From Bacillota bacterium (GTDB taxonomy: Bacteria > Bacillota > Clostridia > Acetivibrionales > DTU013), in NCBI GenBank assembly GCA_023399355.1, contig JAEWQC010000330.1, positions 1-34,412 of the forward strand: 34,412 nucleotides of DNA. Reading direction: 5' to 3'. The notes beneath the pieces are model-generated. The model did not search any database, was not told the origin of the DNA, and saw only the letters and a program-made list of their open reading frames with translations. This document shows positions 7,210 through 15,266 of the stretch, piece by piece; positions within the stretch are counted from its first letter, which is position 1; each line of letters starts with the position of its first letter. The translations under genes and the position numbers were made by a program.

Positions 7210-9363
7210 TTGGTAAAAAAGATATCCATGCTTCTGTGTTTCGCTTTGATATTTGGGATGACTGCCATACCTGTGTACGGAGCAGGAATAAGCGATGTGT
7301 TTGCCGACATTGACAGCTTCAGGCAGGTAACAGTTGGCGGTATGACCGGAGGCGGCGCAGGAAAGCCGGTAAGTATAAAGATTCTGGATCCGGAAGGTGA
7401 TCTTGAATATACAAACAGTTGTGTAAGCAGAGCCGGAGGGTTGTTTTCAATAACTTACACCCTGGCAAACGGCTCCAGGGGAAGGTATACCGTTGTCATA
7501 AGCACAAAGGGTTCATCAGACCCGGTGAAAACATATTTTGATTACAGTGCGGATGGAAGGCCGGGTAATGTTGCATTAACCGCGGCCGCATCCTGGAACG
7601 AAACGTCCAATCTGGTCATCATCAGCGGCAAAACAAGCTCGGGTGCGGGTAAGCTCATAACGGTCAGGATTAAGGATCCCAACGGCAAAATAGAGTACGT
7701 CGGCCATACTCACAGCAAATACGGCGGCAAATATCAATTGAAGTATACTCTGACCAATACCGCAAAGGGAAAGTATGCTGTGACGGTCGGAACTCCAGGC
7801 GCCTCAAAGCCGGCAGCCGCCTATTTCGGCTATGGTACAACGGAGGTCAGTGCGGGGATCGACAAGAACAAGCTTGTAACAGTCAATGTGAGCACAGGGC
7901 TGTCCGATCAGTTTATTTCCGTTTTGATAACCGATCCGAAAGGTAAACAGGATTATTTGAATAGCTTGAAAACAGACGAAAACGGAGCGCTGACGCTTTC
8001 CTACACCATGACAAATATGGAAAGAGGTAGGTATAATGTTTCCGCCAGAACACCGAAATCGGACAAGGCAGCGACGGCATTCTTTGATTATCAGCCATAC
8101 AGCGCACTGCTGAGCGATTTGACGTTAAGCGGAGCAAGCCTGAGTCCCGCCTTTTCATCCGACATCACCACATATTCGGCGAATGTTGCCAATACTGTGG
8201 CATCCATGACGGCTACGCCAATTGCTGTCGATGAGACTGCCGTAATCAAGGTTAATGATACTGCGGTTGCAAACAGGACGGCATCGGGAAGCATAGGCCT
8301 CAAGGAAGGGAATAACTTTGTAAATGTGGTCGTTACGGCGTTGGATGGAACTGCAAAGACGTATTCGATAACAGTAAACAGGGCTACCGCACCTGTCACT
8401 GAAACGCCGACTCCGACACCGCCTACGGCTCAGCTGTCGGATAACAACAGCCTGAGCGGACTTAGCCTAAGTGACGGTACGCTTAGTCCGGCATTCGACG
8501 CCGGAACAGTAAACTATACTGCCAGTGTGGCAAATGCTGTAAGCAGCATTATTTTTACTCCGGCAGTTGCTGAAAGCCATGCGGCGGTGAAAGTAAAACT
8601 GAACGGCATACTTGTTTCAAGTCAGGTCACACCGGCTGCGATAAGCCCTGCCGTGGGCAGTAATGCCGTAACAGTTGAAGTGACAGCTCAGAATGGAGCC
8701 GTAAAGACTTATACGATCACTGTCACCCGTGCGGCGCCGCATGCATTGTCAAGCAACGCCAACTTGAGCAGCCTGGTATTAAATACAGGGACGCTGAGCC
8801 CGGCATTCACACCTGCTACTACGTCTTATGCCGTCAGTTATGTGACCAGTGTAAGCAGCATCGTAGTTACTCCTGCCGTTGAAGAAAGCAATGCCGCAGT
8901 TAAGGTCAGGAAGAATAATGCTATTGTTGCGGATGAAGCCACACCAACCGCAATTAACCTCGACGCAGGGGACAACACGATAACAGTGGAGGTGACTGCG
9001 CAGGACGGCACAGTAAAGACTTATACCATAACGGCCACGAGGGAACATGCTTTGACCGGGCTTGAAGTTTACAGGGACGAATATAGCCAAACGAACCTGC
9101 TTAATGGTTTTGACGCGGATCAGCACAGCTATACTTTAAACGGTAATCTGAACGATACCGGCGTATATGTGAAAGCGGCCGCGATCGACCCGGATACAGC
9201 GGTAATTGCGATAAACGGTACAAATGTTACCAGCGGCGGAGGAAGAACAGTAACACTGGACAAAGACGTCAACAATGCTCCTGTAACCACCACAATTACA
9301 ATAACTGTGACACTGGGTGGAATCACTGAAACCTATACGGTTACGGTAAATATAGTATTCTAG
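7210..9363 (+). CDS. Secreted protein with cadherin-like beta-sandwich repeats
   Basis: The protein has 717 residues and a TTG start at 7210 supported by GGGGGAGG at 7195-7202 seven bases before it. A signal peptide (hydrophobic core, cleavage near VYGA-G, residue about 25) leads into three related repeats of about 85-90 residues. Each has an xSI/TVxIxDPxGxxxY core and ends in a TYFDY/AYFGY-like motif. From about residue 297 there are three clear cadherin-like beta-sandwich units of the PF12733 type (LSxLxLSxGxLSPAFxxxxxxY ... VTAxDGxxKTYxITVxRA). A diverged fourth unit starts near 614, and a Pro/Thr linker near 397-407 separates the first two. Such repeats are common in clostridial surface proteins that bind carbohydrates or act as spacers. 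No catalytic domain and no anchor motif is visible. Confidence 0.8.
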   Translation: MVKKISMLLCFALIFGMTAIPVYGAGISDVFADIDSFRQVTVGGMTGGGAGKPVSIKILDPEGDLEYTNSCVSRAGGLFSITYTLANGSRGRYTVVISTKGSSDPVKTYFDYSADGRPGNVALTAAASWNETSNLVIISGKTSSGAGKLITVRIKDPNGKIEYVGHTHSKYGGKYQLKYTLTNTAKGKYAVTVGTPGASKPAAAYFGYGTTEVSAGIDKNKLVTVNVSTGLSDQFISVLITDPKGKQDYLNSLKTDENGALTLSYTMTNMERGRYNVSARTPKSDKAATAFFDYQPYSALLSDLTLSGASLSPAFSSDITTYSANVANTVASMTATPIAVDETAVIKVNDTAVANRTASGSIGLKEGNNFVNVVVTALDGTAKTYSITVNRATAPVTETPTPTPPTAQLSDNNSLSGLSLSDGTLSPAFDAGTVNYTASVANAVSSIIFTPAVAESHAAVKVKLNGILVSSQVTPAAISPAVGSNAVTVEVTAQNGAVKTYTITVTRAAPHALSSNANLSSLVLNTGTLSPAFTPATTSYAVSYVTSVSSIVVTPAVEESNAAVKVRKNNAIVADEATPTAINLDAGDNTITVEVTAQDGTVKTYTITATREHALTGLEVYRDEYSQTNLLNGFDADQHSYTLNGNLNDTGVYVKAAAIDPDTAVIAINGTNVTSGGGRTVTLDKDVNNAPVTTTITITVTLGGITETYTVTVNIVF

Positions 9364-9402
9364 TATCAGGGATACCGGAGTAACGCTAATGTCTGCCGAA
9401 AG

Positions 9403-9444
9403 ACCGCCTGACGGATGTCAAACAATTCCGCCAGGCGGTTTTTT
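9403..9444 (+). terminator. Rho-independent terminator after the cadherin-like protein gene
   Basis: ACCGCCTGACGGA (9403-9415) pairs with TCCGCCAGGCGGT (9427-9439) through 13 positions with one wobble. It is followed by six T (9439-9444). It sits 40 bases after the stop codon of the preceding gene. Confidence 0.9.
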
Positions 9445-9507
9445 CTATCGAAAACCGGCGATCGCAAACATATTTGCAACTAATCAGGTGTAATTGTAAA
9501 AAAATAT

Positions 9508-9546
9508 CGAACAAGTGTTTGCATTTTATTTCTGATTTGATATAAT
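9508..9546 (+). promoter_or_regulatory. uvrA promoter with LexA (SOS) box
   Basis: CGAACAAGTGTTTG (9508-9521) fits the Gram-positive LexA operator and overlaps the -35 TTGCAT (9519-9524). TATAAT follows after 16 bases (9541-9546). LexA bound here would block RNA polymerase, which agrees with the known SOS control of uvrA. About 100 bases of leader separate it from the start codon. Confidence 0.88.
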
Positions 9547-9648
9547 AGGAGAGGCGAATTTAGAATGGGATGCCCAAAATAATTCGCTCATATGCAAAAT
9601 TATTTTTTGCAACTTTAATAATATATCATTACGGAACAGGTGTGAAGC

Positions 9649-12480
9649 ATGAACAAGAACAGTATATTTATCAAAGGCGCAAGGGAGCACAACTTAAAGA
9701 ACATCGACGTAGAAATTCCGAGAGACAAGTTTGTAGTAATAACCGGACTCAGCGGGTCGGGAAAATCCTCTCTCGCGTTCGACACCATATATGCGGAAGG
9801 CCAGAGACGCTATGTCGAGTCGCTTTCAGCCTATGCAAGGCAATTTCTGGGGCAGATGGAAAAACCGGAGGTAGACTATATCAATGGTTTGTCACCTGCC
9901 ATATCCATCGATCAGAAAACCACCAGCAGAAACCCAAGATCCACAGTGGGGACTGTTACGGAAATATACGATTACCTCAGGCTTCTTTATGCACGTATAG
10001 GGGTTCCCCACTGCCATATCTGCGGCAAGGTGATTTCACAGCAGACTGTGGATCAGATGGTGGATACGATCGCGAGCCTGCCCGAGGGTACCAGGATTCA
10101 ACTGCTGGCACCTGTCGTCAGAGGCAGGAAAGGGGAATACCATAAGCTGATCGAAGACGCCCGAAAGAATGGGTACGTCAGAATCAGGGTTGACGGGGAA
10201 GTAAGGGATGTCAATGAAGAAATCAATCTGGATAAAAATAAGAAACATACGATAGAAATCGTCATAGACAGACTTATTATCAAACCGGATATCGTAAAAC
10301 GTCTGGCAGATTCCATAGAAACCGCACTGCACCTCAGCAGCGGCATCTTGCTGGTAGATGTCTCCGGTACGCAGGAGATGCTCTTCAGCCAGAATTTCGC
10401 CTGCAGTGATTGCGGAATCAGTATTGAAGAACTGACTCCGAGGATGTTTTCATTCAACAATCCCTTCGGAGCCTGTCCGACCTGCAGCGGACTTGGTACA
10501 TTACTCAAAATGGACCCGGATCTGATTATACCCGACCGTACAAAATCGCTTGAAGAAGGTGCTATAAAGGTAGGCGGCTGGAACTTCGAGAATGAGGACA
10601 GCTATGCCAGAATGCATATCAATGCGCTGGCAAAGCATTACGGTTTCAGCATTTCGACTCCTGTAAACAAACTGTCTTCACAAATGATTGATCTCATTTT
10701 GTATGGCACCAAAGGAGAAAAGATCAAGATTGCCTATGAAAAGGAATATGGCAGCGGCACTTTCATGTCTGCATTCGAAGGTGTCATCAGCAGTATGGAA
10801 CGCCGTTACAAGGAGACCCAATCCGATGGCATGAAGCAGTATTATGAGGAATTCATGAGCAGCAATCCTTGCCCGGACTGCAACGGGGCCAGATTGAAGA
10901 AGGAGAGCCTGGCAGTTACAGTGGGGGAAACCAATATTACCGAGCTTACCAGAATGCCGGTCGACCGTATCAAGGAATTCTTTGACAGCCTTGATCTTTC
11001 CGAAAGGGACAGGCTGATTGCGCATCAGATATTGAAGGAAATAAATGCGAGGATCGGATTTCTTGTCGATGTGGGTTTGGATTACCTGACATTATCAAGG
11101 GCTGCAGGAACGCTTTCGGGTGGGGAAGCTCAGAGAATCAGGCTCGCGACACAGATAGGATCAGGCTTGATGGGTGTCCTTTATATACTGGATGAGCCCA
11201 GCATAGGTCTGCATCAGCGCGACAATGACAGGCTGCTCAAGACATTGAAACGGCTGAGGGATCTTGGAAATACACTCATCGTGGTCGAACATGACGAGGA
11301 TACGATGTATGCGGCTGACCATATCATTGACATGGGACCCGGCCCCGGTATTCACGGGGGGTATGTCGTAGCTGAAGGTACTGTCGATGACATCAAAAAA
11401 TGCGAGGATTCGCTGACAGGGCTGTACCTGAGCGGTAAAAAAAGTATTGCGGTTCCGGAAAAAAGAAGAACACCCAATGGAAAGTGGATCAAAATAATCG
11501 GCGCCAGAGAAAACAATCTCAAAAATATCAATGTCGATATTCCTCTCGGCGTGTTCACTGTAGTAACAGGAGTATCCGGTTCCGGCAAAAGTTCGCTTGT
11601 AAACGAGATTCTTTATAAAAAGCTGGCATCCGAGCTGAACAATGCGAAGACGAGGGCAGGCGACCACGATTATATCAACGGGATAGAGTACCTCGACAAG
11701 GTAATCGATATTGACCAGTCACCCATCGGCAGAACTCCCAGATCCAACCCCGCAACCTATACCGGGATGTTCGATCTCATCCGGGAGGTATATACCGGTA
11801 CGACTGAAGCGAAGATGAGAGGGTATAAAGCAGGGCGTTTCAGCTTCAATGTTAAAGGAGGACGCTGTGAAGCCTGCAGTGGAGACGGAATCATTAAAAT
11901 CGAGATGCATTTTCTTCCGGATGTCTATGTGCCGTGTGAAGTCTGCAAGGGCAAACGATATAACAGAGAGACGCTTGAAGTAAAATACAAGGGCAAGAGC
12001 ATTTCGGATGTGCTTGATATGACTGTTGAGGCTGCACTGGAATTCTTTAAAAATATTCCAAGAATTCAGAAAAAGCTGGAAACGCTATTTGATGTCGGTC
12101 TTGGTTACATTAAGGTAGGACAACCCTCTACGACCCTGTCCGGCGGTGAAGCCCAGAGAATAAAGCTGGCTACGGAGCTGTCCAAACGCGCGACCGGCAA
12201 GACACTTTATATATTGGACGAGCCAACCACAGGACTTCATGTGGCAGATGTCCACAGACTGGTTGACATATTGCACCGGCTGGTGGATTCCGGGAATTCA
12301 GTGGTTGTGATTGAGCACAATCTGGATGTTATTAAAACCGCCGACCATATCATAGACCTTGGTCCTGACGGCGGCTGGAAGGGCGGTTATGTCATTGCAA
12401 GCGGCACACCTGAAAAGGTCGCAGACACAGAGCAGTCCTATACCGGATATTTTCTGGGGAAAGTCCTTCCTCACAAGTAA
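9649..12480 (+). CDS. uvrA: Excinuclease ABC subunit A
   Basis: UvrA is the damage-recognition ATPase of nucleotide excision repair; as a dimer it loads UvrB onto damaged DNA. The 943-residue product has the full family layout. Walker A GLSGSGKSS is near residue 33, followed by QRRYVESLSAYARQFLGQM. Zinc-finger cysteine pairs lie near 252 and 276 (CSDC, CPTC), with additional pairs CHIC near 122 and CPDC near 407. The ABC signature LSGGEAQRIRLATQIG is near 489 and Walker B YILDEPSIGLH near 512. The second half has Walker A GVSGSGKSS near 641, zinc pairs CEAC and CEVC near 741 and 765, signature LSGGEAQRIKLATELS near 831 and YILDEPTTGLH near 854. The start ATG has AGGTG upstream. The gene is alone, without uvrB or uvrC beside it, under its own SOS promoter. 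Confidence 0.98.
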   Translation: MNKNSIFIKGAREHNLKNIDVEIPRDKFVVITGLSGSGKSSLAFDTIYAEGQRRYVESLSAYARQFLGQMEKPEVDYINGLSPAISIDQKTTSRNPRSTVGTVTEIYDYLRLLYARIGVPHCHICGKVISQQTVDQMVDTIASLPEGTRIQLLAPVVRGRKGEYHKLIEDARKNGYVRIRVDGEVRDVNEEINLDKNKKHTIEIVIDRLIIKPDIVKRLADSIETALHLSSGILLVDVSGTQEMLFSQNFACSDCGISIEELTPRMFSFNNPFGACPTCSGLGTLLKMDPDLIIPDRTKSLEEGAIKVGGWNFENEDSYARMHINALAKHYGFSISTPVNKLSSQMIDLILYGTKGEKIKIAYEKEYGSGTFMSAFEGVISSMERRYKETQSDGMKQYYEEFMSSNPCPDCNGARLKKESLAVTVGETNITELTRMPVDRIKEFFDSLDLSERDRLIAHQILKEINARIGFLVDVGLDYLTLSRAAGTLSGGEAQRIRLATQIGSGLMGVLYILDEPSIGLHQRDNDRLLKTLKRLRDLGNTLIVVEHDEDTMYAADHIIDMGPGPGIHGGYVVAEGTVDDIKKCEDSLTGLYLSGKKSIAVPEKRRTPNGKWIKIIGARENNLKNINVDIPLGVFTVVTGVSGSGKSSLVNEILYKKLASELNNAKTRAGDHDYINGIEYLDKVIDIDQSPIGRTPRSNPATYTGMFDLIREVYTGTTEAKMRGYKAGRFSFNVKGGRCEACSGDGIIKIEMHFLPDVYVPCEVCKGKRYNRETLEVKYKGKSISDVLDMTVEAALEFFKNIPRIQKKLETLFDVGLGYIKVGQPSTTLSGGEAQRIKLATELSKRATGKTLYILDEPTTGLHVADVHRLVDILHRLVDSGNSVVVIEHNLDVIKTADHIIDLGPDGGWKGGYVIASGTPEKVADTEQSYTGYFLGKVLPHK

Positions 12481-12496
12481 ATGGTACTTTTTACAA

Positions 12497-12741
12497 TAAA
12501 GCAAAATCCGGCAAAGAAAAATTCAACAAAGCAAAATCCGGTAAAGAAAAATTCAACAAAGCAAAATCCGGCAAAGCAAAATTCAACAAAGCAAAATCCG
12601 GCAAAGAAAAAATCAACAAAGCAAAATCCGGCAAAGCAAAATTCAACAAAGCAAAACCCGGCAAAGAAAAATCCAACAAAGCAATATTCAGCAAAGCAAA
12701 ATTCAATAAAGCAAATCCAGCAAAGCAAAATTCAACAAAAA
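12497..12741. repeat. 30-bp tandem repeat (two 15-bp half units), about eight copies
   Basis: About 245 bases are made of AAAGCAAAATCCGGC and AAAGAAAAATTCAAC alternating, giving a 30-base period in near-perfect register from about 12501. The last copy has lost one base. Because the unit is a multiple of three, reading frames stay open on both strands. On the plus strand an ATG touching the uvrA stop (12478-12480 TAA, 12481 ATG) opens a 95-codon frame of KQNPA/KKNST pentapeptides up to 12768. That frame has no good ribosome site and looks like a by-product of the repeat, though translational coupling to uvrA cannot be excluded. Confidence 0.9.
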
Positions 12742-12759
12742 AACGGAACAAAAACAAAA

Positions 12760-12799
12760 CTTGAATAAAAGCCCGAAAACCATCGGGCTTTTATTCAAG
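12760..12799. terminator. Strong bidirectional terminator between uvrA and the convergent small gene
   Basis: CTTGAATAAAAGCCCGA (12760-12776) and TCGGGCTTTTATTCAAG (12783-12799) form a perfect 17-base-pair stem with a 6-base loop. The A-rich 5' arm and T-rich 3' arm allow termination in both directions, which suits the convergent genes on either side. Confidence 0.85.
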
Positions 12800-12821
12800 A
12801 TACGTCCCAAAGCATCATATG

Positions 12822-12944
12822 TTATTTAGGATCAGCAAATCCGACTCCAAACGGTCTCACAAACAGGAGTAAGAAAACCAGAATAAAGAACAAAATGGCG
12901 CAATCATCGTTAAAAACGCCGCCGAGGAAACCTCTGTCTGCCAT
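12822..12944 (-). CDS. Small membrane protein, YjcZ-like sporulation family
   Basis: The 40-residue product begins MADRGFLGG, then carries FNDDCAILFFILVFLLLFV, a single hydrophobic membrane segment, and ends in a short tail. The ATG (12942-12944 on the minus strand) has a perfect AGGAGGTG seven bases upstream (12951-12958 as CACCTCCT), which decides this start over a longer frame beginning at 13013. Length, Gly-rich start and single membrane helix resemble the YjcZ/YtxO-type small sporulation proteins of Firmicutes. The match is by pattern only, and it could be another small hydrophobic protein. It is monocistronic and converges on uvrA. Confidence 0.65.
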   Translation of the reverse strand: MADRGFLGGVFNDDCAILFFILVFLLLFVRPFGVGFADPK

Positions 12945-13142
12945 CAAAAACACCTCCTCATTTTCCAGCTTAAGCTCAATCTTTGCAGCTACTATAAATA
13001 TATTCCCAATCACTTGAATCGGTTACAAATAAGCTCAAGATATAATGCCAGGATCTATATCGACTGAAAGAGCATATTTTGTCGGGGATTTGAGCATGCG
13101 TAAAAGAACATCGGAAAGTATTAATTCTGCTTTAGGACAATG

Positions 13143-13191
13143 TTAATTCCACGTTAACTTTCTTGTATTAACCAAACTGCTGTTATATAAT
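13143..13191 (+). promoter_or_regulatory. Promoter of the phosphate-transport pair with possible Pho box
   Basis: TTGTAT (13163-13168), a 17-base spacer and TATAAT (13186-13191) form a good sigma-A promoter. Immediately upstream and over the -35 are TTAAT (13143), TTAAC (13154) and TTAAC (13169). The first two share GTTAA at an 11-base spacing, like the direct TT(A/C)A(C/T)A repeats that PhoP binds in Firmicutes. PhoP control would suit the genes downstream. Confidence 0.5.
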
Positions 13192-13246
13192 TTTTGAGAG
13201 AATAGGTAATAATGTAGGATACTTTGTAAGAAAAGGGGAACCGAAT

Positions 13247-13870
13247 ATGTTTAGGATGACAGCAAAAGAAGCGATATTTTTTGATTTGTTTTCGGATACG
13301 GCGGCAGATACCTGTAAAGCAGCCAGAATGCTTGAAGAATTAATGAGAAATTATACCGATATTTCTGAAAAAGTAAGAGCGATTGAAGAAATCGAGCATA
13401 AGTGCGACGGACATGTACATAAAATGCTTGAACACCTCAACCGCTCTTTTGTTACTCCGATTGACCGGGAAGATATTTATCTGATCGCAAAGGAACTTGA
13501 CAATATCACCGATGATATCGAATCGACGGCTCACAGATTCAAGATGTTCAATGTGACAAGTATAAGACCGGATGCGCTGAACATGGCAAAATTGATTATT
13601 GATTGCACGGAGGAACTGATGGGCGTCATGTCCGAACTGAAAAACATGAAGACCAGCAAAGTACTCAAAGATAGGATCATAGAAGTGAACCGGATTGAAG
13701 ATGCCGGGGATGACATTTTCAGAAACGCCATGCAGAGTCTGTTTGTCAATGAGGATGATTCTCTTGAGGTGATAAAGTGGAAAGAGATTTATGAATATCT
13801 TGAAAACACCCTTGATGCATGTGAAGATGTGGCTAATATCATAGAAGGAGTTGTAATGAAGCATGCCTAA
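13247..13870 (+). CDS. DUF47 (PhoU-like) accessory protein of the Pit phosphate transporter
   Basis: The 207-residue protein is all-helical and hydrophilic, as in the DUF47/PhoU_div family (TIGR00153-like). It shows the characteristic EIEHKCDGHVHKMLEHLNRSFVTPIDREDI segment near residues 48-78, a metal- or phosphate-linked region with conserved His/Asp, and the closing EDVANIIEGVVMKHA. Members are encoded directly before PiT permeases and are thought to control them or couple them to phosphate status. The stop codon overlaps the start of the next gene by 8 bases, so the two are translationally coupled. The ATG at 13247 follows AAGGGGA. Confidence 0.93.
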   Translation: MFRMTAKEAIFFDLFSDTAADTCKAARMLEELMRNYTDISEKVRAIEEIEHKCDGHVHKMLEHLNRSFVTPIDREDIYLIAKELDNITDDIESTAHRFKMFNVTSIRPDALNMAKLIIDCTEELMGVMSELKNMKTSKVLKDRIIEVNRIEDAGDDIFRNAMQSLFVNEDDSLEVIKWKEIYEYLENTLDACEDVANIIEGVVMKHA

Positions 13871-14864
13871 CATTTCACTGATCCTGATCGCAGTTGTTGT
13901 TCTGGCATTGACATTTGATTTCATCAATGGGTTTCATGATACGGCCAACTCTATAGCCACCTCTGTTTCTACCAGGGTGTTGACGCCGCGCCTGGCGATC
14001 ATCATGGCTGCCACACTCAATTTTCTGGGAGCTCTTGTCAGTGAGAATGTGGCAAAAACCATATCAAAAGGGCTCGTTCATGGTACTTTGGAGCAGTATG
14101 TCATTATTGCAGCTTTGATTGCATCCATTTTGTGGGACTTGTTTACCTGGTATTTCGGTATTCCGAGCAGTTCGTCCCATGCGCTGATCGGAGGGCTTGT
14201 CGGTGCATCCATTGCGTTTGCCGGCGGATTTGACAAGATCATCTGGAAGGGAGTCTGGGATAAGGTCATTCTTCCTTTGATAACTTCACCCATTGCCGGT
14301 TTTATTTTTGGATATCTTGTCATGACATTGATTTATTTCATCACAAGGAATGCTTCTCAGAGAAGTGTCAATAAAGTTTTTTCCAAACTGCAGATTGTTT
14401 CAGCAGCAATCATGTCTTATGCACACGGGAACAATGATGCACAGAAATCCATGGGTATCATAACACTGGCTTTGGTGAGTGCAGGATTGTGGAGCTCGGA
14501 TGCAGGTATTCCGATTCAGGTCAAGATTGCCTGTGCACTTGCCATGGCAGCAGGCACCTCAATTGGCGGGTGGCGCATCATTAAGACAATGGGTATGAAT
14601 ATGATCAAGCTTCAGCCGGTCGGAGGCTTTGCAGCGGAGACTTCGGCAGCAATTGTTATAGAAGTTGCCACCGCGATAGGAGCACCTGTCAGTACGACTC
14701 ATGTCATATCCACAGCAATCATGGGCGTCGGTGCATCCAAAAGGTTATCGGCAGTCAGATGGGCCCTTGCAAGGAGCATCGTATTCGCATGGATATTCAC
14801 CATACCTGTTACCGGACTTCTTGGAGCAGTTATTACACTTGCCATAAAAGCTATTTTCCTTTAA
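13863..14864 (+). CDS. pit: Inorganic phosphate transporter, PiT family
   Basis: The 333-residue integral membrane protein carries both PiT signatures: an N-terminal FDFINGFHDTANSIATSVST and the second-half SYAHGNNDAQKSMGI. It also has the SSHALIGGLVGA and STTHVISTAIMGVG segments that line the substrate path. Length and about ten hydrophobic segments fit the short bacterial PiT class, which moves metal-phosphate or phosphate with H+ or Na+. It is the second gene of the pair that begins at 13247, overlaps it by 8 bases, and is followed by a hairpin at 14932. Confidence 0.95.
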   Translation: MPNISLILIAVVVLALTFDFINGFHDTANSIATSVSTRVLTPRLAIIMAATLNFLGALVSENVAKTISKGLVHGTLEQYVIIAALIASILWDLFTWYFGIPSSSSHALIGGLVGASIAFAGGFDKIIWKGVWDKVILPLITSPIAGFIFGYLVMTLIYFITRNASQRSVNKVFSKLQIVSAAIMSYAHGNNDAQKSMGIITLALVSAGLWSSDAGIPIQVKIACALAMAAGTSIGGWRIIKTMGMNMIKLQPVGGFAAETSAAIVIEVATAIGAPVSTTHVISTAIMGVGASKRLSAVRWALARSIVFAWIFTIPVTGLLGAVITLAIKAIFL

Positions 14865-14931
14865 CATGTTGCTTTCTCAGAAATCAACCTTTTATGGATT
14901 GCTTTTGAGGTTAATACATATACGCTTACCT

Positions 14932-14964
14932 ATAAAACTCTACACTCCGTGTGAAGAGTTTTAT
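14932..14964 (+). terminator. Hairpin after pit, probable terminator
   Basis: ATAAAACTCT (14932-14941) pairs perfectly with AGAGTTTTAT (14955-14964). An A-A mismatch and an inner CAC/GTG closing pair lie above a 5-base loop. The 3' arm itself contains the T-run; no longer T tract follows, so termination may be partial. Confidence 0.6.
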
Positions 14965-15007
14965 CCACTTATTCTATGATAATTGCATGATTATGGACTT
15001 TATAGGC

Positions 15008-15050
15008 TTGCTTTTCAAGTAGACCCTAAGTATAATACTATGTTATACTT
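15008..15050 (+). promoter_or_regulatory. Promoter of the ClpE-like gene with a palindromic operator over the -10
   Basis: TTGCTT (15008-15013), a 17-base spacer and TATAAT (15031-15036) form a sigma-A promoter about 230 bases upstream of the gene. AAGTATAA (15028-15035) and TTATACTT (15043-15050) form a perfect 8-base inverted repeat around a 7-base centre that covers the -10 and start site, the place expected for a repressor. I see no CtsR heptad repeat (GGTCAAA type) and no CIRCE element in the gap. The remaining leader (15051-15266) shows nothing else I can name. Confidence 0.5.
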
Positions 15051-15266
15051 ATTGAAAATGCTTTACTATGCCTGTAAATAAACAAAATAGACAGTACACG
15101 CGTATAATAATTGTAATTCAGCGGCTTTTTACGGGTAAATACAGGTAAGGAAATGCACCGTGGCTGGTCGTTGACTGTGTCAATTGCCCGTCCGTAATTC
15201 CGGGAAATATTTAGACCGGATAGATACCAATGGGAATATAGTTTTTGCATCAGTGAGAGGAGTTGA

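Noticed and set aside
12481..12757. Overlapping open frames on both strands over the 30-bp repeat, including Phe/Cys-rich minus-strand frames
   Set aside because: They arise because the repeat unit is a multiple of three and lacks stops; there is no ribosome site and no recognisable fold.
12481..12810. CRISPR array, considered for the 30-bp and 10-bp repeats
   Set aside because: The repeats are contiguous without unique spacers, and no cas genes are nearby.
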